In this document: positions 8,898 to 17,030 of the stretch, in pieces
Layout of the letters: every line of letters begins with the position of its first letter
Numbering within the stretch: the first letter of the stretch is position 1
NCBI RefSeq assembly: GCF_017583065.1
Contig: NZ_JAGEVL010000003.1
Location: 434,001-498,000, forward strand
Length of the DNA: 64,000 nt
Direction of reading: 5' to 3'
Origin: Staphylococcus shinii
Lineage (GTDB): Bacteria > Bacillota > Bacilli > Staphylococcales > Staphylococcaceae
Position numbers and translations under genes: made by a program
Notes under the pieces: model-generated
Database searches by the model: none
What the model was told of the DNA's origin: nothing
What the model saw: only the letters and a program-made list of their open reading frames with translations

Positions 8898-8931
8898 GCC
8901 TACTTAATCTATAAAGTAAAATTAAGTAGGC
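8898..8931 (-). terminator. Terminator of the flavin reductase-like gene
   Basis: GCCTACTTAAT and ATTAAGTAGGC form an 11-bp perfect stem around a 12-nt loop. Read leftward it is followed by CTGATTTTTTAGG. It lies 33 nt past the stop of the gene at 8964. Confidence 0.75.
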
Positions 8932-8963
8932 AATTTTATTGTTATTAATGTAATTTATAAAAA

Positions 8964-9647
8964 TTAATGTGATTTGTTATCAAAATTTCTGCCTTCTAAA
9001 CCAGCCAATTCCTCTTTTGATGCAGATGGAGCTTTCATTTCAAAAATTTGGTCGATAACTGTATAGTCATAATATCCTAAACGTGCAATTGGTCTAATAG
9101 ATTGTATATCAAGTTTCCCATTATCTAGAATAACTTCGTCATCAATATGAACTTGTGCTACACGACCTATTACCATATCTACAGTTGATACTGAATCGCC
9201 AGTAGGTATACGTACTGTTTGTACATATTCACATTCAAAATGTACGGGAGATGCTTTTACTCTATGACCAGGCGCTTCAACGCATTTTTCTTTTTCTACA
9301 CCTGCAAATTCAAATTCATCTTCTTCTGGTGGTAAAGCTTTAGCGGATAAGTTTACTGCTTCTCTTAAATCATAAGTTGCCATGTTCCATACAAACCAGC
9401 CTGTTTCTTCTGCATTTTTAACTGTGTCTTTACGCTCGTGATCACCTAAAACAGATTGATTAGCTGCAAACATTACCATAGGTGGATCCCATGTTAAATT
9501 TTGGTATTGGCTATAAGGTGCTAAATTATCTTTACCATCCTTTGATATTGTTGAAATCCATCCAATTGGTCTAGGGACAGTACTGCTTTTAAAAGGGTCA
9601 TGTGGTAAACCATGACTACGTGTGCCTTGTTTTGGTGAATAATTCAT
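8964..9647 (-). CDS. Flavin reductase-like FMN-binding protein
   Basis: Split-barrel flavin-binding protein (227 aa) of the flavin reductase/DIM6 family. Such proteins bind FMN and commonly reduce free flavin or supply partner oxygenases; the exact role is unknown. Family features seen: VPRPIGWISTISKDGKDNLAPYS near the N-terminus and DMVIGRVAQVHIDD near residue 160. Start ATG 9647 is preferred over the upstream in-frame codon at 9680 because GAGGAG lies 10 nt before it. It sits alone between the two transposase relics with its own terminator. Confidence 0.82.
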   Translation of the reverse strand: MNYSPKQGTRSHGLPHDPFKSSTVPRPIGWISTISKDGKDNLAPYSQYQNLTWDPPMVMFAANQSVLGDHERKDTVKNAEETGWFVWNMATYDLREAVNLSAKALPPEEDEFEFAGVEKEKCVEAPGHRVKASPVHFECEYVQTVRIPTGDSVSTVDMVIGRVAQVHIDDEVILDNGKLDIQSIRPIARLGYYDYTVIDQIFEMKAPSASKEELAGLEGRNFDNKSH

Positions 9648-9680
9648 AATATCATCACTCCTCAAAAATTTTGAAACCAC

Positions 9681-9939
9681 TCCAAGAATAATTGTAATTA
9701 ATAAGCACGTCTAATACTAAATTTGAATTGATTTATTAGTTCAAACTATAGAACGCTAAAATGTAAATCAGTATGTTGTTTGTTTATCGTTTGGCAATAA
9801 TTAATGAAGCAATGAATCCTACGAATACATATAGATAATATAATTACAAACATACTTTGCTGTGGTCTGTTTTATTAAGAGTAGTAATAAAAATTTTGTA
9901 GGATTAAAAATACGTTTATTTCAGGTGCTTTTGGAATTG
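9681..9939. other. Intergenic region with no intact gene
   Basis: AT-rich stretch between the flavin reductase-like gene and the second transposase relic. A short leftward open segment near 9785-9840 reads YVFVGFIASLIIAKR and a stop, which could be the tail of a lost membrane protein. It is too short to assign. Confidence 0.3.
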
Positions 9940-10226
9940 TTATCCTAGAAACTTTAAACCCATTTTTACAATAGTGTAGTTTTTATTTAATACAACACAA
10001 CTTTCACAACAATTAGGAGTATGTAAAAATTTCGCATAATAACACTTAAACCTTTGTCCTTGATATTCAATTTCTCTCAGTTTATTGTCGAAAATAATAT
10101 TAGGGTCTTCAATTCTAAGTGTTTTTGATATAAAATAATTCATAAGCGCATAATCTCTCCTTAGTTTATTTGGTAGGACATTTAAATTATAGAGATTTTT
10201 GCGCTTTTTTTGTATCAAAAAACAGG
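9940..10226 (-). pseudogene. ISL3-family transposase relic, copy 2 (N-terminal part)
   Basis: A leftward frame codes for an N-terminal fragment with RIEDPNIIFDNKLREIEYQG followed by a Cys pair (CCESC), which is the layout of the zinc-binding N-terminus of ISL3 transposases. The frame stops soon after, and the remaining 300 or so residues of a transposase are missing. It is a longer, diverged copy of the relic at 8571-8862, in the same orientation. Family assignment is by motif layout only. Confidence 0.6.
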
Positions 10227-10251
10227 ACTGATTTTTATACCAGTCCTGTTT
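10214..10251 (-). terminator. Terminator downstream of the isochorismatase-like gene
   Basis: AAACAGGACTG and CAGTCCTGTTT make an 11-bp perfect stem with a 10-nt loop. On the minus strand it is followed by a T-run. The left arm has an echo in relic copy 1 (near 8850), so the hairpin may have come with the element. Confidence 0.65.
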
Positions 10252-10360
10252 ACAATAGAGCCAGGGTATCATTTTATAAAGAAAAACAAAAAGATATACT
10301 ATAAATTAAAGTTTTTCTTTATATAGTCTTATTTTATTTAAATGAATCTGCAAGCTAACT

Positions 10361-10912
10361 TTATTGTTGTTGAATAAAGTTTTCTGTTGTATAAATATCA
10401 GCATATAATAAGTCTAACGCGCTGATAAATGCGTAGTGAGCATCTTCTGCTTTAACCACATGCTCGTTATAAGTTAATTCACGTGAAGCACATGCATCTT
10501 CAACGACGGATACTTTATAACCTAAATCAGCTGCAGCTCTTGCAGTAGCATCAATACACATATGTGTCATCATACCAACAATTACAACATGTTCTATATT
10601 TTGAGCTTGTAATTTATCATGTAAGTCCGTATTAACGAAACTGTTAGGGAATTGTTTAATAATAAGTGTTTCATCATCTTTTGGTTGTACTACTTCTCGA
10701 ATTTCTGCACCTTCGGTATCAGGAGCGAAAAATCCTAATGATTCATCAGGCGCAATATGTTGAACATGGAAAATATTTTCACTAAGATTTTCTCTAAACC
10801 ACGTTAATAATTTTTGAGCATTTTCGGCTGCATTTTCAGGATTACTTAATGGGTATTTACCACCTGGGAAATAATCATTTTGAATATCGACAATAATTAA
10901 AGCTGTATTCAT
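10361..10912 (-). CDS. Isochorismatase-family cysteine hydrolase
   Basis: Cytosolic hydrolase (183 aa) of the isochorismatase/nicotinamidase family. The Asp-Lys-Cys catalytic triad is readable: Asp9 in IIVDIQNDYF, Lys86 in IIKQFPNS and Cys119 in MMTHMCIDATARAA. Members act on nicotinamide, isochorismate, carbamoyl groups or similar amides, and the substrate here is unknown. Start ATG 10912 is chosen because AAAGGATGG lies 8 nt upstream and the family typically begins just before the first strand. It is divergent from an Lrp-type regulator at 11036, which may control it. Confidence 0.85.
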   Translation of the reverse strand: MNTALIIVDIQNDYFPGGKYPLSNPENAAENAQKLLTWFRENLSENIFHVQHIAPDESLGFFAPDTEGAEIREVVQPKDDETLIIKQFPNSFVNTDLHDKLQAQNIEHVVIVGMMTHMCIDATARAAADLGYKVSVVEDACASRELTYNEHVVKAEDAHYAFISALDLLYADIYTTENFIQQQ

Positions 10913-11035
10913 ATTTATCCATCCTTTACTGAATTTAGTATACAATTATAATGATATATTAAAAACGATTCGTTATCGATAGGTCTATGAAATGAATTAG
11001 ATGAAAAAACTTGCTTGATGAAAGGAAATCCAACA

Positions 11036-11500
11036 ATGAAAATAGATAGTACTGATATACAAATATTGAAAATACTAGCAAATCATTCACGTACTCAATG
11101 GAAAGATATAGGAGAGCAGATACACATGACAGGTCAAGCAGTAGGTAACCGTATTCGTAAAATGGAAGATGAAGGTATTATAAAGTCATATACCATAAAT
11201 ATTAGCGAAGAAACTATCAAAAATGGAATGCTGGGTTTCTTAATAATATATATGGAGACGACACAACATGGTCATTTTATTGATTTCGTAACGACTTGTA
11301 ATGACATAATAGAAGCACATAGAATTTCAGGGGACGGTTGTTATCATTTGAAGTTTAAAGTATCTTCGAATGAACAGTTGAATACGTTACTACAGAAACT
11401 GTTAGAATATGGAAATTATTCTTTATATTTATCAGTAAATCAACTCAAAAAGGATGACCAATTTAACGAGCAATATTACTTAAATTATTTTGAAAAATAA
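11036..11500 (+). CDS. Lrp/AsnC-family transcriptional regulator
   Basis: DNA-binding regulator (154 aa): N-terminal HTH (IDSTDIQILKILANHSRTQW, then GQAVGNRIRKMEDEGII) and a C-terminal RAM-like ligand domain containing SGDGCYHLKFKV. Upstream in-frame starts exist at TTG 11015 and ATG 11018, but ATG 11036 begins exactly where Lrp proteins usually start and follows GAAAGGAAA. It is divergent from the isochorismatase-like gene. The amino acid or other effector is unknown. Confidence 0.85.
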   Translation: MKIDSTDIQILKILANHSRTQWKDIGEQIHMTGQAVGNRIRKMEDEGIIKSYTINISEETIKNGMLGFLIIYMETTQHGHFIDFVTTCNDIIEAHRISGDGCYHLKFKVSSNEQLNTLLQKLLEYGNYSLYLSVNQLKKDDQFNEQYYLNYFEK

Positions 11501-11501
11501 T

Positions 11502-11537
11502 ATGGACGCTAACATTTATTACAGTGTTAGCGTCCAT
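11502..11537. terminator. Bidirectional terminator between lrp-like and hxlR-like genes
   Basis: ATGGACGCTAACA and TGTTAGCGTCCAT form a perfect 13-bp stem with a 10-nt loop. It separates the convergent genes ending at 11500 and 11564. The flanking T-rich tails are short, but the stem is very stable. Confidence 0.75.
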
Positions 11538-11563
11538 TTGTATATGCAAAATTAATCATAATA

Positions 11564-11866
11564 TTAATATTTATTTTGTTCACCCCAACTACACATATTT
11601 TCAATAATTGGCCATAGGGATTTGCCTTTTTCAGTTAGGCTGTATTCCACTTTAGGAGGTATTTGGGGGAAAGCTCTTCTGTTTACGAGACCGTCTTGTT
11701 CTAATTCTTTTAAAGAGTCACTAAGCGTCTTGTATGTGATTTTGCCTAAATAGCGTTTGAGTTGATTGAAGCGTACCACTTCATACGTAGATAAATAGTA
11801 AATAATGGTTAATTTCCATTTTCCGTTGATAATTGAGAGCGTGTAATCAAAATACGTATCGTTCAA
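11564..11866 (-). CDS. HxlR-family regulator, first paralogue
   Basis: Small winged-helix regulator (100 aa as called) with INGKWKLTIIYYLS, RFNQLKRYLGKITYKTLSDS and FPQIPPKVEYSLTEKGKSL, all typical of HxlR proteins, which often sense redox or electrophile stress. It is a close paralogue of the product of 31421-31753. The start is unsure: TTG 11866 has no Shine-Dalgarno sequence, while AAAGGAAG lies 8 nt before a non-standard ATA at 11893 in the same frame. A start there would add residues comparable to the N-terminus of the paralogue. No target operon is evident beside it. Confidence 0.8.
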   Translation of the reverse strand: MNDTYFDYTLSIINGKWKLTIIYYLSTYEVVRFNQLKRYLGKITYKTLSDSLKELEQDGLVNRRAFPQIPPKVEYSLTEKGKSLWPIIENMCSWGEQNKY

Positions 11867-11969
11867 ATGACTATGATGATTAATGTTTGCTATGCTTACA
11901 CTTCCTTTTGTGTCGATATTATAAAGGGCGCCTTACAATAGCTTTAAAATTCATTGTTTATGTCACTTA

Positions 11970-12100
11970 ATTATTCAATAGACATAACATAGAATATATA
12001 GGCGAATAGGATGGTAGTCCCCAAAGTGATATATAAGATAAGGCATCATCAGTAACCATTTCTCTCTGTAGATATGGCACTGAATGATGCCTTGTTTTTA
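11970..12100 (+). ncRNA. Candidate small RNA with its own terminator
   Basis: No protein gene on the plus strand explains the hairpin at 12041-12092 (AAGGCATCAT-CAGT pairing with ACTGAATGATGCCTT, one bulge), which is followed by GTTTTTAA. About 60-70 nt upstream is a weak promoter-like pair (TTAATT, 17 nt, TAGAAT). The intervening stretch has an unpaired-looking TAGTCCCCAAAG; exposed C-rich loops are common in staphylococcal regulatory RNAs. The promoter is weak and expression is not shown. Confidence 0.35.
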
Positions 12101-12206
12101 ACATAGCTATCATTGTGAACTGATTAAATTTTTGAATATATTATTTCAATAGAAATTGACTTTTATTTATTAACCAAATATTTTATACCCTGAATCTTGA
12201 TTAGAT

Positions 12207-13541
12207 TTATTTCAATGATAATGGAAAGTCTTTATAACCTTCGCTAACGTTTACAATATTAGTAAAACCTCTATATTCTAGTATACCGATTGCAATCGAA
12301 CTTCTAACTCCTGATTGACAATGAACGTATATTTTATCATTTTTATCAAAAGGTATACTCTCATTTAATAATTTTCCGTGAGGGATATTCACCGCTTGTT
12401 CTAAATGACCTTGGTTCCATTCTTCATTGTTACGCACATCTAGCACATTGGTTTCTTTGCCGGTCATATCCGCGCTATGAATAGAAGATGTCATGATTGT
12501 TGTTTGTGGTAAACGATAACCTGCTACATTTTCAAAACCAATTAACTGTAAAGTATGCACTGCTTCTTCAACCGTAGCTTTATCACCGATTAAGTCTATA
12601 TCTTTATTATAGTCTAAATACCAACCAATTTGATTAATGAAGTTGTGATTATAAGGAATATTGATAGTTCCTTGCGCATGACCGCCATGGAAAGCTTCTT
12701 TACTACGAAGATCAAATGCGATTCTTTCATTGTTTAAGCTAGGGTAAACATTATATGGTTGATACATGTTCATACCAAATTGGTTAATTTGTTTCATTTG
12801 GGCAAAATGATGCGGTGGAGCTGGTTGATTTGATGTTAATGTTTCAATAAACGTTGCTTCCTCAGTTACATTAAAGGCCCAGTTGTTTATTTTTTCGTAA
12901 CCTAACGTAGAAATCGGTACTGCCCCTAAAGCTTTACCGCATGGACTACCTGCACCGTGGCCTGGCCAAATTTGAATATAATCTGGTAAATCTTTAACAC
13001 TATTTACAGATTGATACATTTGTTTGGCACCGACTTCTGTTGAGCCTTTCATTTGTACTGCTTTTTCTAATAAATCAGGTCTACCTATATCACCAACGAA
13101 GATAAAGTCGCCACTAAATAGCCCCATCGGTATATTAGAACCTCCGCCTTCGTCAGTGAGTAAGAAACTGATACTCTCTGGGGTATGACCTGGTGTATGC
13201 AAGACTTCTAATTTAATATTTCCTACATAAATAGTGTCTTGATGTCTAACAAAATGGGTTTGTTGTGGCATGTTTTTATAATTCAAGTCATCGTCACCTT
13301 CACCAGATACATATATACTTGCGTTTAATTTTTCCGCAACGTCTCTAATACCTGAAGCAAAGTCAGCATGAATATGCGTTTCAGCAGCTTGTGTAATTGT
13401 AAAACCTTCTTCATCTGCAACTTCCATATATTTTGTTAAGTCTCGTATTGGATCAATAATCATCGCTTCTCCTGTACGTTGACATCCAATTAAATAAGAT
13501 GCTTGAGATAAATTATTATCATAGAATTGTTTGAAAAACAT
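12207..13541 (-). CDS. cstB: Persulfide dioxygenase-sulfurtransferase CstB
   Basis: Fusion of a non-heme-iron persulfide dioxygenase (metallo-beta-lactamase fold) with rhodanese domains (444 aa). It oxidises low-molecular-weight persulfides to thiosulfate in S. aureus. Seen: iron-site motif THIHADF near residue 56, LHTPGHTPESI near 116, FSGDFIFVGDIGRPDL near 145, WPGHGAGSPCGKALG (Cys201), an inactive-looking rhodanese from about 265, and a C-terminal rhodanese with loop VHCQSGVRSS (catalytic Cys near 408). Start ATG 13541 follows AGGGAG. It lies 35 nt downstream of cstA and is under CstR control by context. The sqr gene that follows cstB in S. aureus is absent here. Confidence 0.93.
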   Translation of the reverse strand: MFFKQFYDNNLSQASYLIGCQRTGEAMIIDPIRDLTKYMEVADEEGFTITQAAETHIHADFASGIRDVAEKLNASIYVSGEGDDDLNYKNMPQQTHFVRHQDTIYVGNIKLEVLHTPGHTPESISFLLTDEGGGSNIPMGLFSGDFIFVGDIGRPDLLEKAVQMKGSTEVGAKQMYQSVNSVKDLPDYIQIWPGHGAGSPCGKALGAVPISTLGYEKINNWAFNVTEEATFIETLTSNQPAPPHHFAQMKQINQFGMNMYQPYNVYPSLNNERIAFDLRSKEAFHGGHAQGTINIPYNHNFINQIGWYLDYNKDIDLIGDKATVEEAVHTLQLIGFENVAGYRLPQTTIMTSSIHSADMTGKETNVLDVRNNEEWNQGHLEQAVNIPHGKLLNESIPFDKNDKIYVHCQSGVRSSIAIGILEYRGFTNIVNVSEGYKDFPLSLK

Positions 13542-13576
13542 AAAAATCTCCCTTTTTAAAAATATAGTTTAGTTTA

Positions 13577-14644
13577 TTAAATAAATAAATTGTGACTGGC
13601 TTGTTCTGTTTCACCAATATAAGTCCCTACGCCACCATATTCGACTTCATCTCTAAGTTCTTCTTTTGTAATGCCCATAACGTCCATACTCATAGTACAT
13701 GCGATTAACTTGATGTTTTGATCAATTGCTTGGTCTATAAGTGACGGTAAGGAATCAACATTTTTCTTTTTCATAACATAACGCATCATGATATTACCTA
13801 AACCGAACATGTTCATTTTTGATAATGGCATGCGTACTGGTGTCTTAGGCAACATAAAATCAAACATTTTTGCAATACCTTTCTTCTTAACATGAGTTGC
13901 TTGTGTTTTTTTCAATGCATTAAGTCCCCAAAAAGTGAAAAAGATAGTTACATATCTGCCGGCAGCTTTAGCACCGTTTGCAATAATCATTGCTGCCACC
14001 GCTTTATCTAATTCACCACTAAATAAAACGATAGTCGTACCTTTATCGGTATGATTTACTTCCAGTTCTTTTGGTTTTTCTTTTTGAATAACGGCGTTAA
14101 TTTCATTGTTATTTTCATTCAGCTTTACAAGTGAGTGTCCTGTCTGTTTCGACCAGCTTTTAATATCACTAAGAAAACCAGGATCAGTGACGGTCACTTC
14201 GATTTGGTCACCAATTTCAATATTTTTAATTTCTTTACTAATATTAACTATTGGGCCCGGGCACTGAAGACCATTAAAATTAAATTGTTTGCGGTTCGGT
14301 TTGAGTGATTTATTATTCTCTTCTACCACATCATCATAATCAATATTTTGTTTTTCATAAGCTGTATAACCACCGTCTAAATTCACAACGTCATAACCTT
14401 GTTTAGCTAAATATTCGCTTGCTTTAGCGCTTCTGTTACCACTTTTACAGTAGATATAATAAGTTTTATCCTTGTTCTTAGCGAATGTGTCAATATTTTC
14501 TACAGAATGTAATATTGCACCATCAATACGGCCTAATTTGTATTCTTCTGGTGTTCTAACATCAATCAATTGTCCTTTTTTCGCCAATTGCTCTAACTCC
14601 ACTTTACTTAATTCGTTAATATGTTGCTCTTGATATTGTTTCAT
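13577..14644 (-). CDS. cstA: Multidomain sulfurtransferase CstA (rhodanese-TusA-DsrE)
   Basis: Cytoplasmic sulfur-relay protein (355 aa). Domains in order: rhodanese (about 10-100, active loop CKSGNRSA with Cys66), TusA-like (about 118-185, Cys128 in LQCPGP), and DsrE/DrsEF-like (about 200-355, with Cys in IACTMSMDVMG). The positions of Cys66 and Cys128 agree with those known for S. aureus CstA, so the protein looks functional. First gene of the leftward cstAB unit; its promoter faces that of cstR across a 138-nt region with two operator copies. Confidence 0.93.
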   Translation of the reverse strand: MKQYQEQHINELSKVELEQLAKKGQLIDVRTPEEYKLGRIDGAILHSVENIDTFAKNKDKTYYIYCKSGNRSAKASEYLAKQGYDVVNLDGGYTAYEKQNIDYDDVVEENNKSLKPNRKQFNFNGLQCPGPIVNISKEIKNIEIGDQIEVTVTDPGFLSDIKSWSKQTGHSLVKLNENNNEINAVIQKEKPKELEVNHTDKGTTIVLFSGELDKAVAAMIIANGAKAAGRYVTIFFTFWGLNALKKTQATHVKKKGIAKMFDFMLPKTPVRMPLSKMNMFGLGNIMMRYVMKKKNVDSLPSLIDQAIDQNIKLIACTMSMDVMGITKEELRDEVEYGGVGTYIGETEQASHNLFI

Positions 14645-14659
14645 ATTATCCTCCTCTAG

Positions 14660-14719
14660 ATACCTATAGGGGTATAATAACAGTTGAAAACAACTTAAGT
14701 CAAATACCCCTCTAGGTAT
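14660..14719. promoter_or_regulatory. Two CstR-type operators between divergent cst promoters
   Basis: ATACCTATAGGGGTAT (14660-14675) and ATACCCCTCTAGGTAT (14704-14719) are near reverse complements of each other and have the AT-flanked C4/G4 form of CsoR/CstR operators. For cstR, TTGACA at 14720-14725 touches operator 2, with TACTAT 17 nt on. For cstAB, TTGACT (14703-14698, minus strand) and TATTAT lead straight into operator 1. Each promoter is therefore covered by an operator, and both should be released when CstR forms its persulfide-induced disulfide or polysulfide link. Confidence 0.85.
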
Positions 14720-14782
14720 TTGACAATTTACTGTAAATTTATTACTATAAATATATTCAATTTAAAATCGGAGGAAACTAAT

Positions 14783-15043
14783 ATGGATTATAATAAACAA
14801 ATGGTAAATCGCATCAATAGAATACAAGGCCAATTAAATGGTGTTATTAAAATGATGGAAGAAGAAAAAGATTGTAAAGACGTCATTACGCAACTCAGTG
14901 CATCAAAGAGCTCAATCCAACGTTTGATGGGCGTTATTATAAGTGAAAATTTAATAGAATGTGTAAAAGCAGCCGATGATAAGGGAGAAAGTTCTCAAGA
15001 AATGATTAATGAAGCTGTGAATTTATTAGTAAAAAGTAAATAA
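14783..15043 (+). CDS. cstR: Persulfide-sensing repressor CstR (CsoR family)
   Basis: Small all-helical repressor (86 aa). NRINRIQGQLNGVIKMMEEE is the CsoR-family helix-1 signature. The two sensing cysteines are Cys31 (EKDCKD) and Cys60 (LIECVK), the same positions as in S. aureus CstR. The copper-binding His of CsoR is replaced (the region reads SSIQRLMG), which separates it from copper sensors. Start ATG 14783 follows GGAGG; an upstream in-frame extension lacks a ribosome site. It is followed with a 1-nt overlap (TAATG) by tauE. Confidence 0.93.
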   Translation: MDYNKQMVNRINRIQGQLNGVIKMMEEEKDCKDVITQLSASKSSIQRLMGVIISENLIECVKAADDKGESSQEMINEAVNLLVKSK

Positions 15044-15798
15044 TGGACATGCTCAATATAATAGCGATGTTGTTGATTGGCGTATTCGGAGGTTTTATAT
15101 CTGGCTTGGTAGGCATAGGAGGAGCCATTATTATTTATCCAGCTATTTTGTTGTTACCATCATTATTAGGTGCTCCTGTCTATAGCGCATATATTGCTTC
15201 GGGTCTCACTTCTAGTCAAGTGTTTTTTAGTACACTCAGCGGTTCATTTAAAGCGAGAAAGAAAGCCGAATTCTCACCTAAACTTGTAATGAATATGGGT
15301 GGGGGTATGGTTATTGGAAGCATATTCGGAGCAATGCTAGCTAATTTATTTAACGCTACTTTTATCAACACTATATATATAATCATCGCTTTAGTTGCAT
15401 TACTATTAATGTTTATTAAAGTTAAATCTGTTTCCCAAGAGGTTAGATTCAAACCTGTTTTACTTATCTTAGTAGGGTTTGTGATTGGTGTAGTGTCAGG
15501 CATTGTAGGTGCAGGCGGTGCATTTATTATTATTCCCGTATTATTAGTTTTATTCAAATTGCCAATGAACACAGTAGTGACTAACAGTATCGTCATTGCT
15601 TTCATCTCATCGATAGGGGCTTTTATTATTAAATTCATACAAGGCTATATCCCTATCGAAAGTGCAATATTTTTAATAATTGGAAGCATGCTCTTTGCGC
15701 CTATAGGACTAAAAGTAGGTTCCAGGGTACCTGACATTGTTCAAAAAAGCATTGTTAGTATCTTGATCGCGATTGCAATTATACAACTTGTATTTTAA
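15043..15798 (+). CDS. tauE: TauE/SafE-family sulfite/sulfur-anion exporter
   Basis: Membrane protein (251 aa) of the TauE/SafE (DUF81) family with two similar halves, each carrying a GLVGIGGA- or GIVGAGGAF-type loop (about residues 20 and 155). Such proteins export sulfite, sulfonates or related anions. Translationally coupled to cstR (stop and start overlap in TAATG), it is expected to remove sulfite or thiosulfate made by the cst system. This matches the layout of the S. aureus cst locus. Confidence 0.88.
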   Translation: MDMLNIIAMLLIGVFGGFISGLVGIGGAIIIYPAILLLPSLLGAPVYSAYIASGLTSSQVFFSTLSGSFKARKKAEFSPKLVMNMGGGMVIGSIFGAMLANLFNATFINTIYIIIALVALLLMFIKVKSVSQEVRFKPVLLILVGFVIGVVSGIVGAGGAFIIIPVLLVLFKLPMNTVVTNSIVIAFISSIGAFIIKFIQGYIPIESAIFLIIGSMLFAPIGLKVGSRVPDIVQKSIVSILIAIAIIQLVF

Positions 15799-15822
15799 TT
15801 AATTTAAAAAGGGGGCTTTAAA

Positions 15823-16431
15823 GTGAATCACTGGGATGAAAAATTTGATTCAGAAGAATATATTTATGGCAAAGAAGCGAATTCATTTGTCAAAGATATT
15901 TTTAAAAAGCAAACAGACAATAATGAGAAAATTTTATTACTTGCAGAAGGTGAAGGCCGTAACGCGATATATCTAGCAAAACTTGGGTATGATATAACGA
16001 CTTATGATATGTCGCAAGTGGGGATTAATAAACAATACCAATTAGCGAGCGAAGCACATGTTGTCATAGATGCAAATTATGGAGACATCACAAAACCTAA
16101 TTTAGCGCCTCAGTCATCATTTGACTATAGTATTAATATCTTTGGTCATGTGCCTAATGAAGGCAAACAAGAGATGTTCAATAACCTCATTCAATCATTA
16201 GTCGTAGGGGGTTATAGTTACTTTGAGTTTTATTCAAAAGAACAATTAGCATATGGCACTGGCGGTCCTAAAGACGAATCCATGTTATATACTATTGATG
16301 AAATCGAAGCTTATTTAAAACACTTACCTGTTAAAATTCATCAATTAGAACAGCATGAGGTTTATCGTAATGAAGGTATTAAACATACTGGGACAGGTTC
16401 TATAATCCAAGGCTATATAGAAAAAATATAA
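15823..16431 (+). CDS. Class I SAM-dependent methyltransferase (TehB-like)
   Basis: Methyltransferase (202 aa) with a Rossmann SAM-binding site (LLAEGEGRNAIYLAKLGYD near residue 40). The N-terminal WDEKFDSEEYIYGKEAN is typical of TehB-like proteins, which methylate small oxyanions, thiols or other small molecules; the substrate here is unknown. GTG 15823 is the likely start, with GGGGG 8 nt upstream. It lies 24 nt after tauE in the same direction and before a strong terminator, so it is probably the last gene of the cstR-tauE transcript. Confidence 0.8.
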   Translation: MNHWDEKFDSEEYIYGKEANSFVKDIFKKQTDNNEKILLLAEGEGRNAIYLAKLGYDITTYDMSQVGINKQYQLASEAHVVIDANYGDITKPNLAPQSSFDYSINIFGHVPNEGKQEMFNNLIQSLVVGGYSYFEFYSKEQLAYGTGGPKDESMLYTIDEIEAYLKHLPVKIHQLEQHEVYRNEGIKHTGTGSIIQGYIEKI

Positions 16432-16491
16432 TATTTGAGTATAAGATGATAACAGAGTCCATGAAATAAATGACTTTGATTAAAAATAAGC

Positions 16492-16530
16492 GTCAATTTC
16501 TATCGAGTTAGTATAGAAATTGACTTTTTT
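16492..16530 (+). terminator. Terminator after the cstR-tauE-methyltransferase unit
   Basis: GTCAATTTCTAT and ATAGAAATTGAC form a perfect 12-bp stem with a 9-nt loop, followed by TTTTTTATA. Confidence 0.85.
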
Positions 16531-16539
16531 ATATAGTCA

Positions 16540-16592
16540 AAAGCGCCATGTAATAAATCACTGCAATAAATGATTTGTTACATGGCGCTTTA
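16540..16592. terminator. Strong hairpin between convergent units
   Basis: AAAGCGCCATGTAA pairs with TTACATGGCGCTTT and is extended inward by AAATCA and TGATTT across one bulge. On the minus strand it ends in GCGCTTTTGAC, so it probably terminated the former deoR gene. On the plus strand the tail is short. Confidence 0.6.
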
Positions 16593-16611
16593 TAATGTTT
16601 GAAATCCATCG

Positions 16612-16920
16612 CTAAAAATAAACAGCTATGTTATGTTTTTGGCAAAAATCATTGATGTCTTTTGGAGGAATTTTATCGGTAAACATTTTGTTAATATCGC
16701 TTAAATCGCAATACGTGAGTAAAGTGGATTTCCCCATTTTACTATGGTCGGCTAAGATAAATGTTTCTGTGGCTTTGCTAGTAATATATTGCTTTATTAA
16801 ATTTTCTTCCATCTCAGAATTAGATAATCCATTTTGAATATCAACACCTGTTGCTGACATAAAAGATTTATTAATATTGAATTTTTCTAGCAACATATTA
16901 GAATCAATACCTATAAATGA
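16612..16920 (-). pseudogene. Truncated DeoR-family regulator (C-terminal sensor fragment)
   Basis: The leftward frame of about 94 residues contains SFMSATGVDIQNGLSN, TFILADHSKMGKSTLL and a C-terminal IAVYF, matching the end of the DeoR sugar-phosphate-sensing domain. The N-terminal HTH and first half (about 150 residues) are absent. The sequence before it (16897-17000) has stops and no HTH, so this is a deletion remnant. Next to it is a truncated tagatose/fructose-bisphosphate aldolase. DeoR regulators such as LacR and GatR normally accompany such aldolases. Confidence 0.8.
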
Positions 16921-17030
16921 TCATCGTTTCTTACAAAAAAAGGCTATCTAGCTTTTAATTTAACAATAATTTGACTTATTGGAGGTATCTATTTAATCGT
17001 CATTAATCTTACATCAAATTAATAGCTTAT

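Noticed and set aside
8571..10251. Intact composite transposon
   Set aside because: Neither ISL3 relic retains a full transposase or paired terminal repeats, and they differ from each other; at most a fossil.
15216..15638. Long frame antisense to tauE
   Set aside because: Rich in Thr, Asn, Pro and Ile, as expected from the complement of a membrane-protein gene; no ribosome site.
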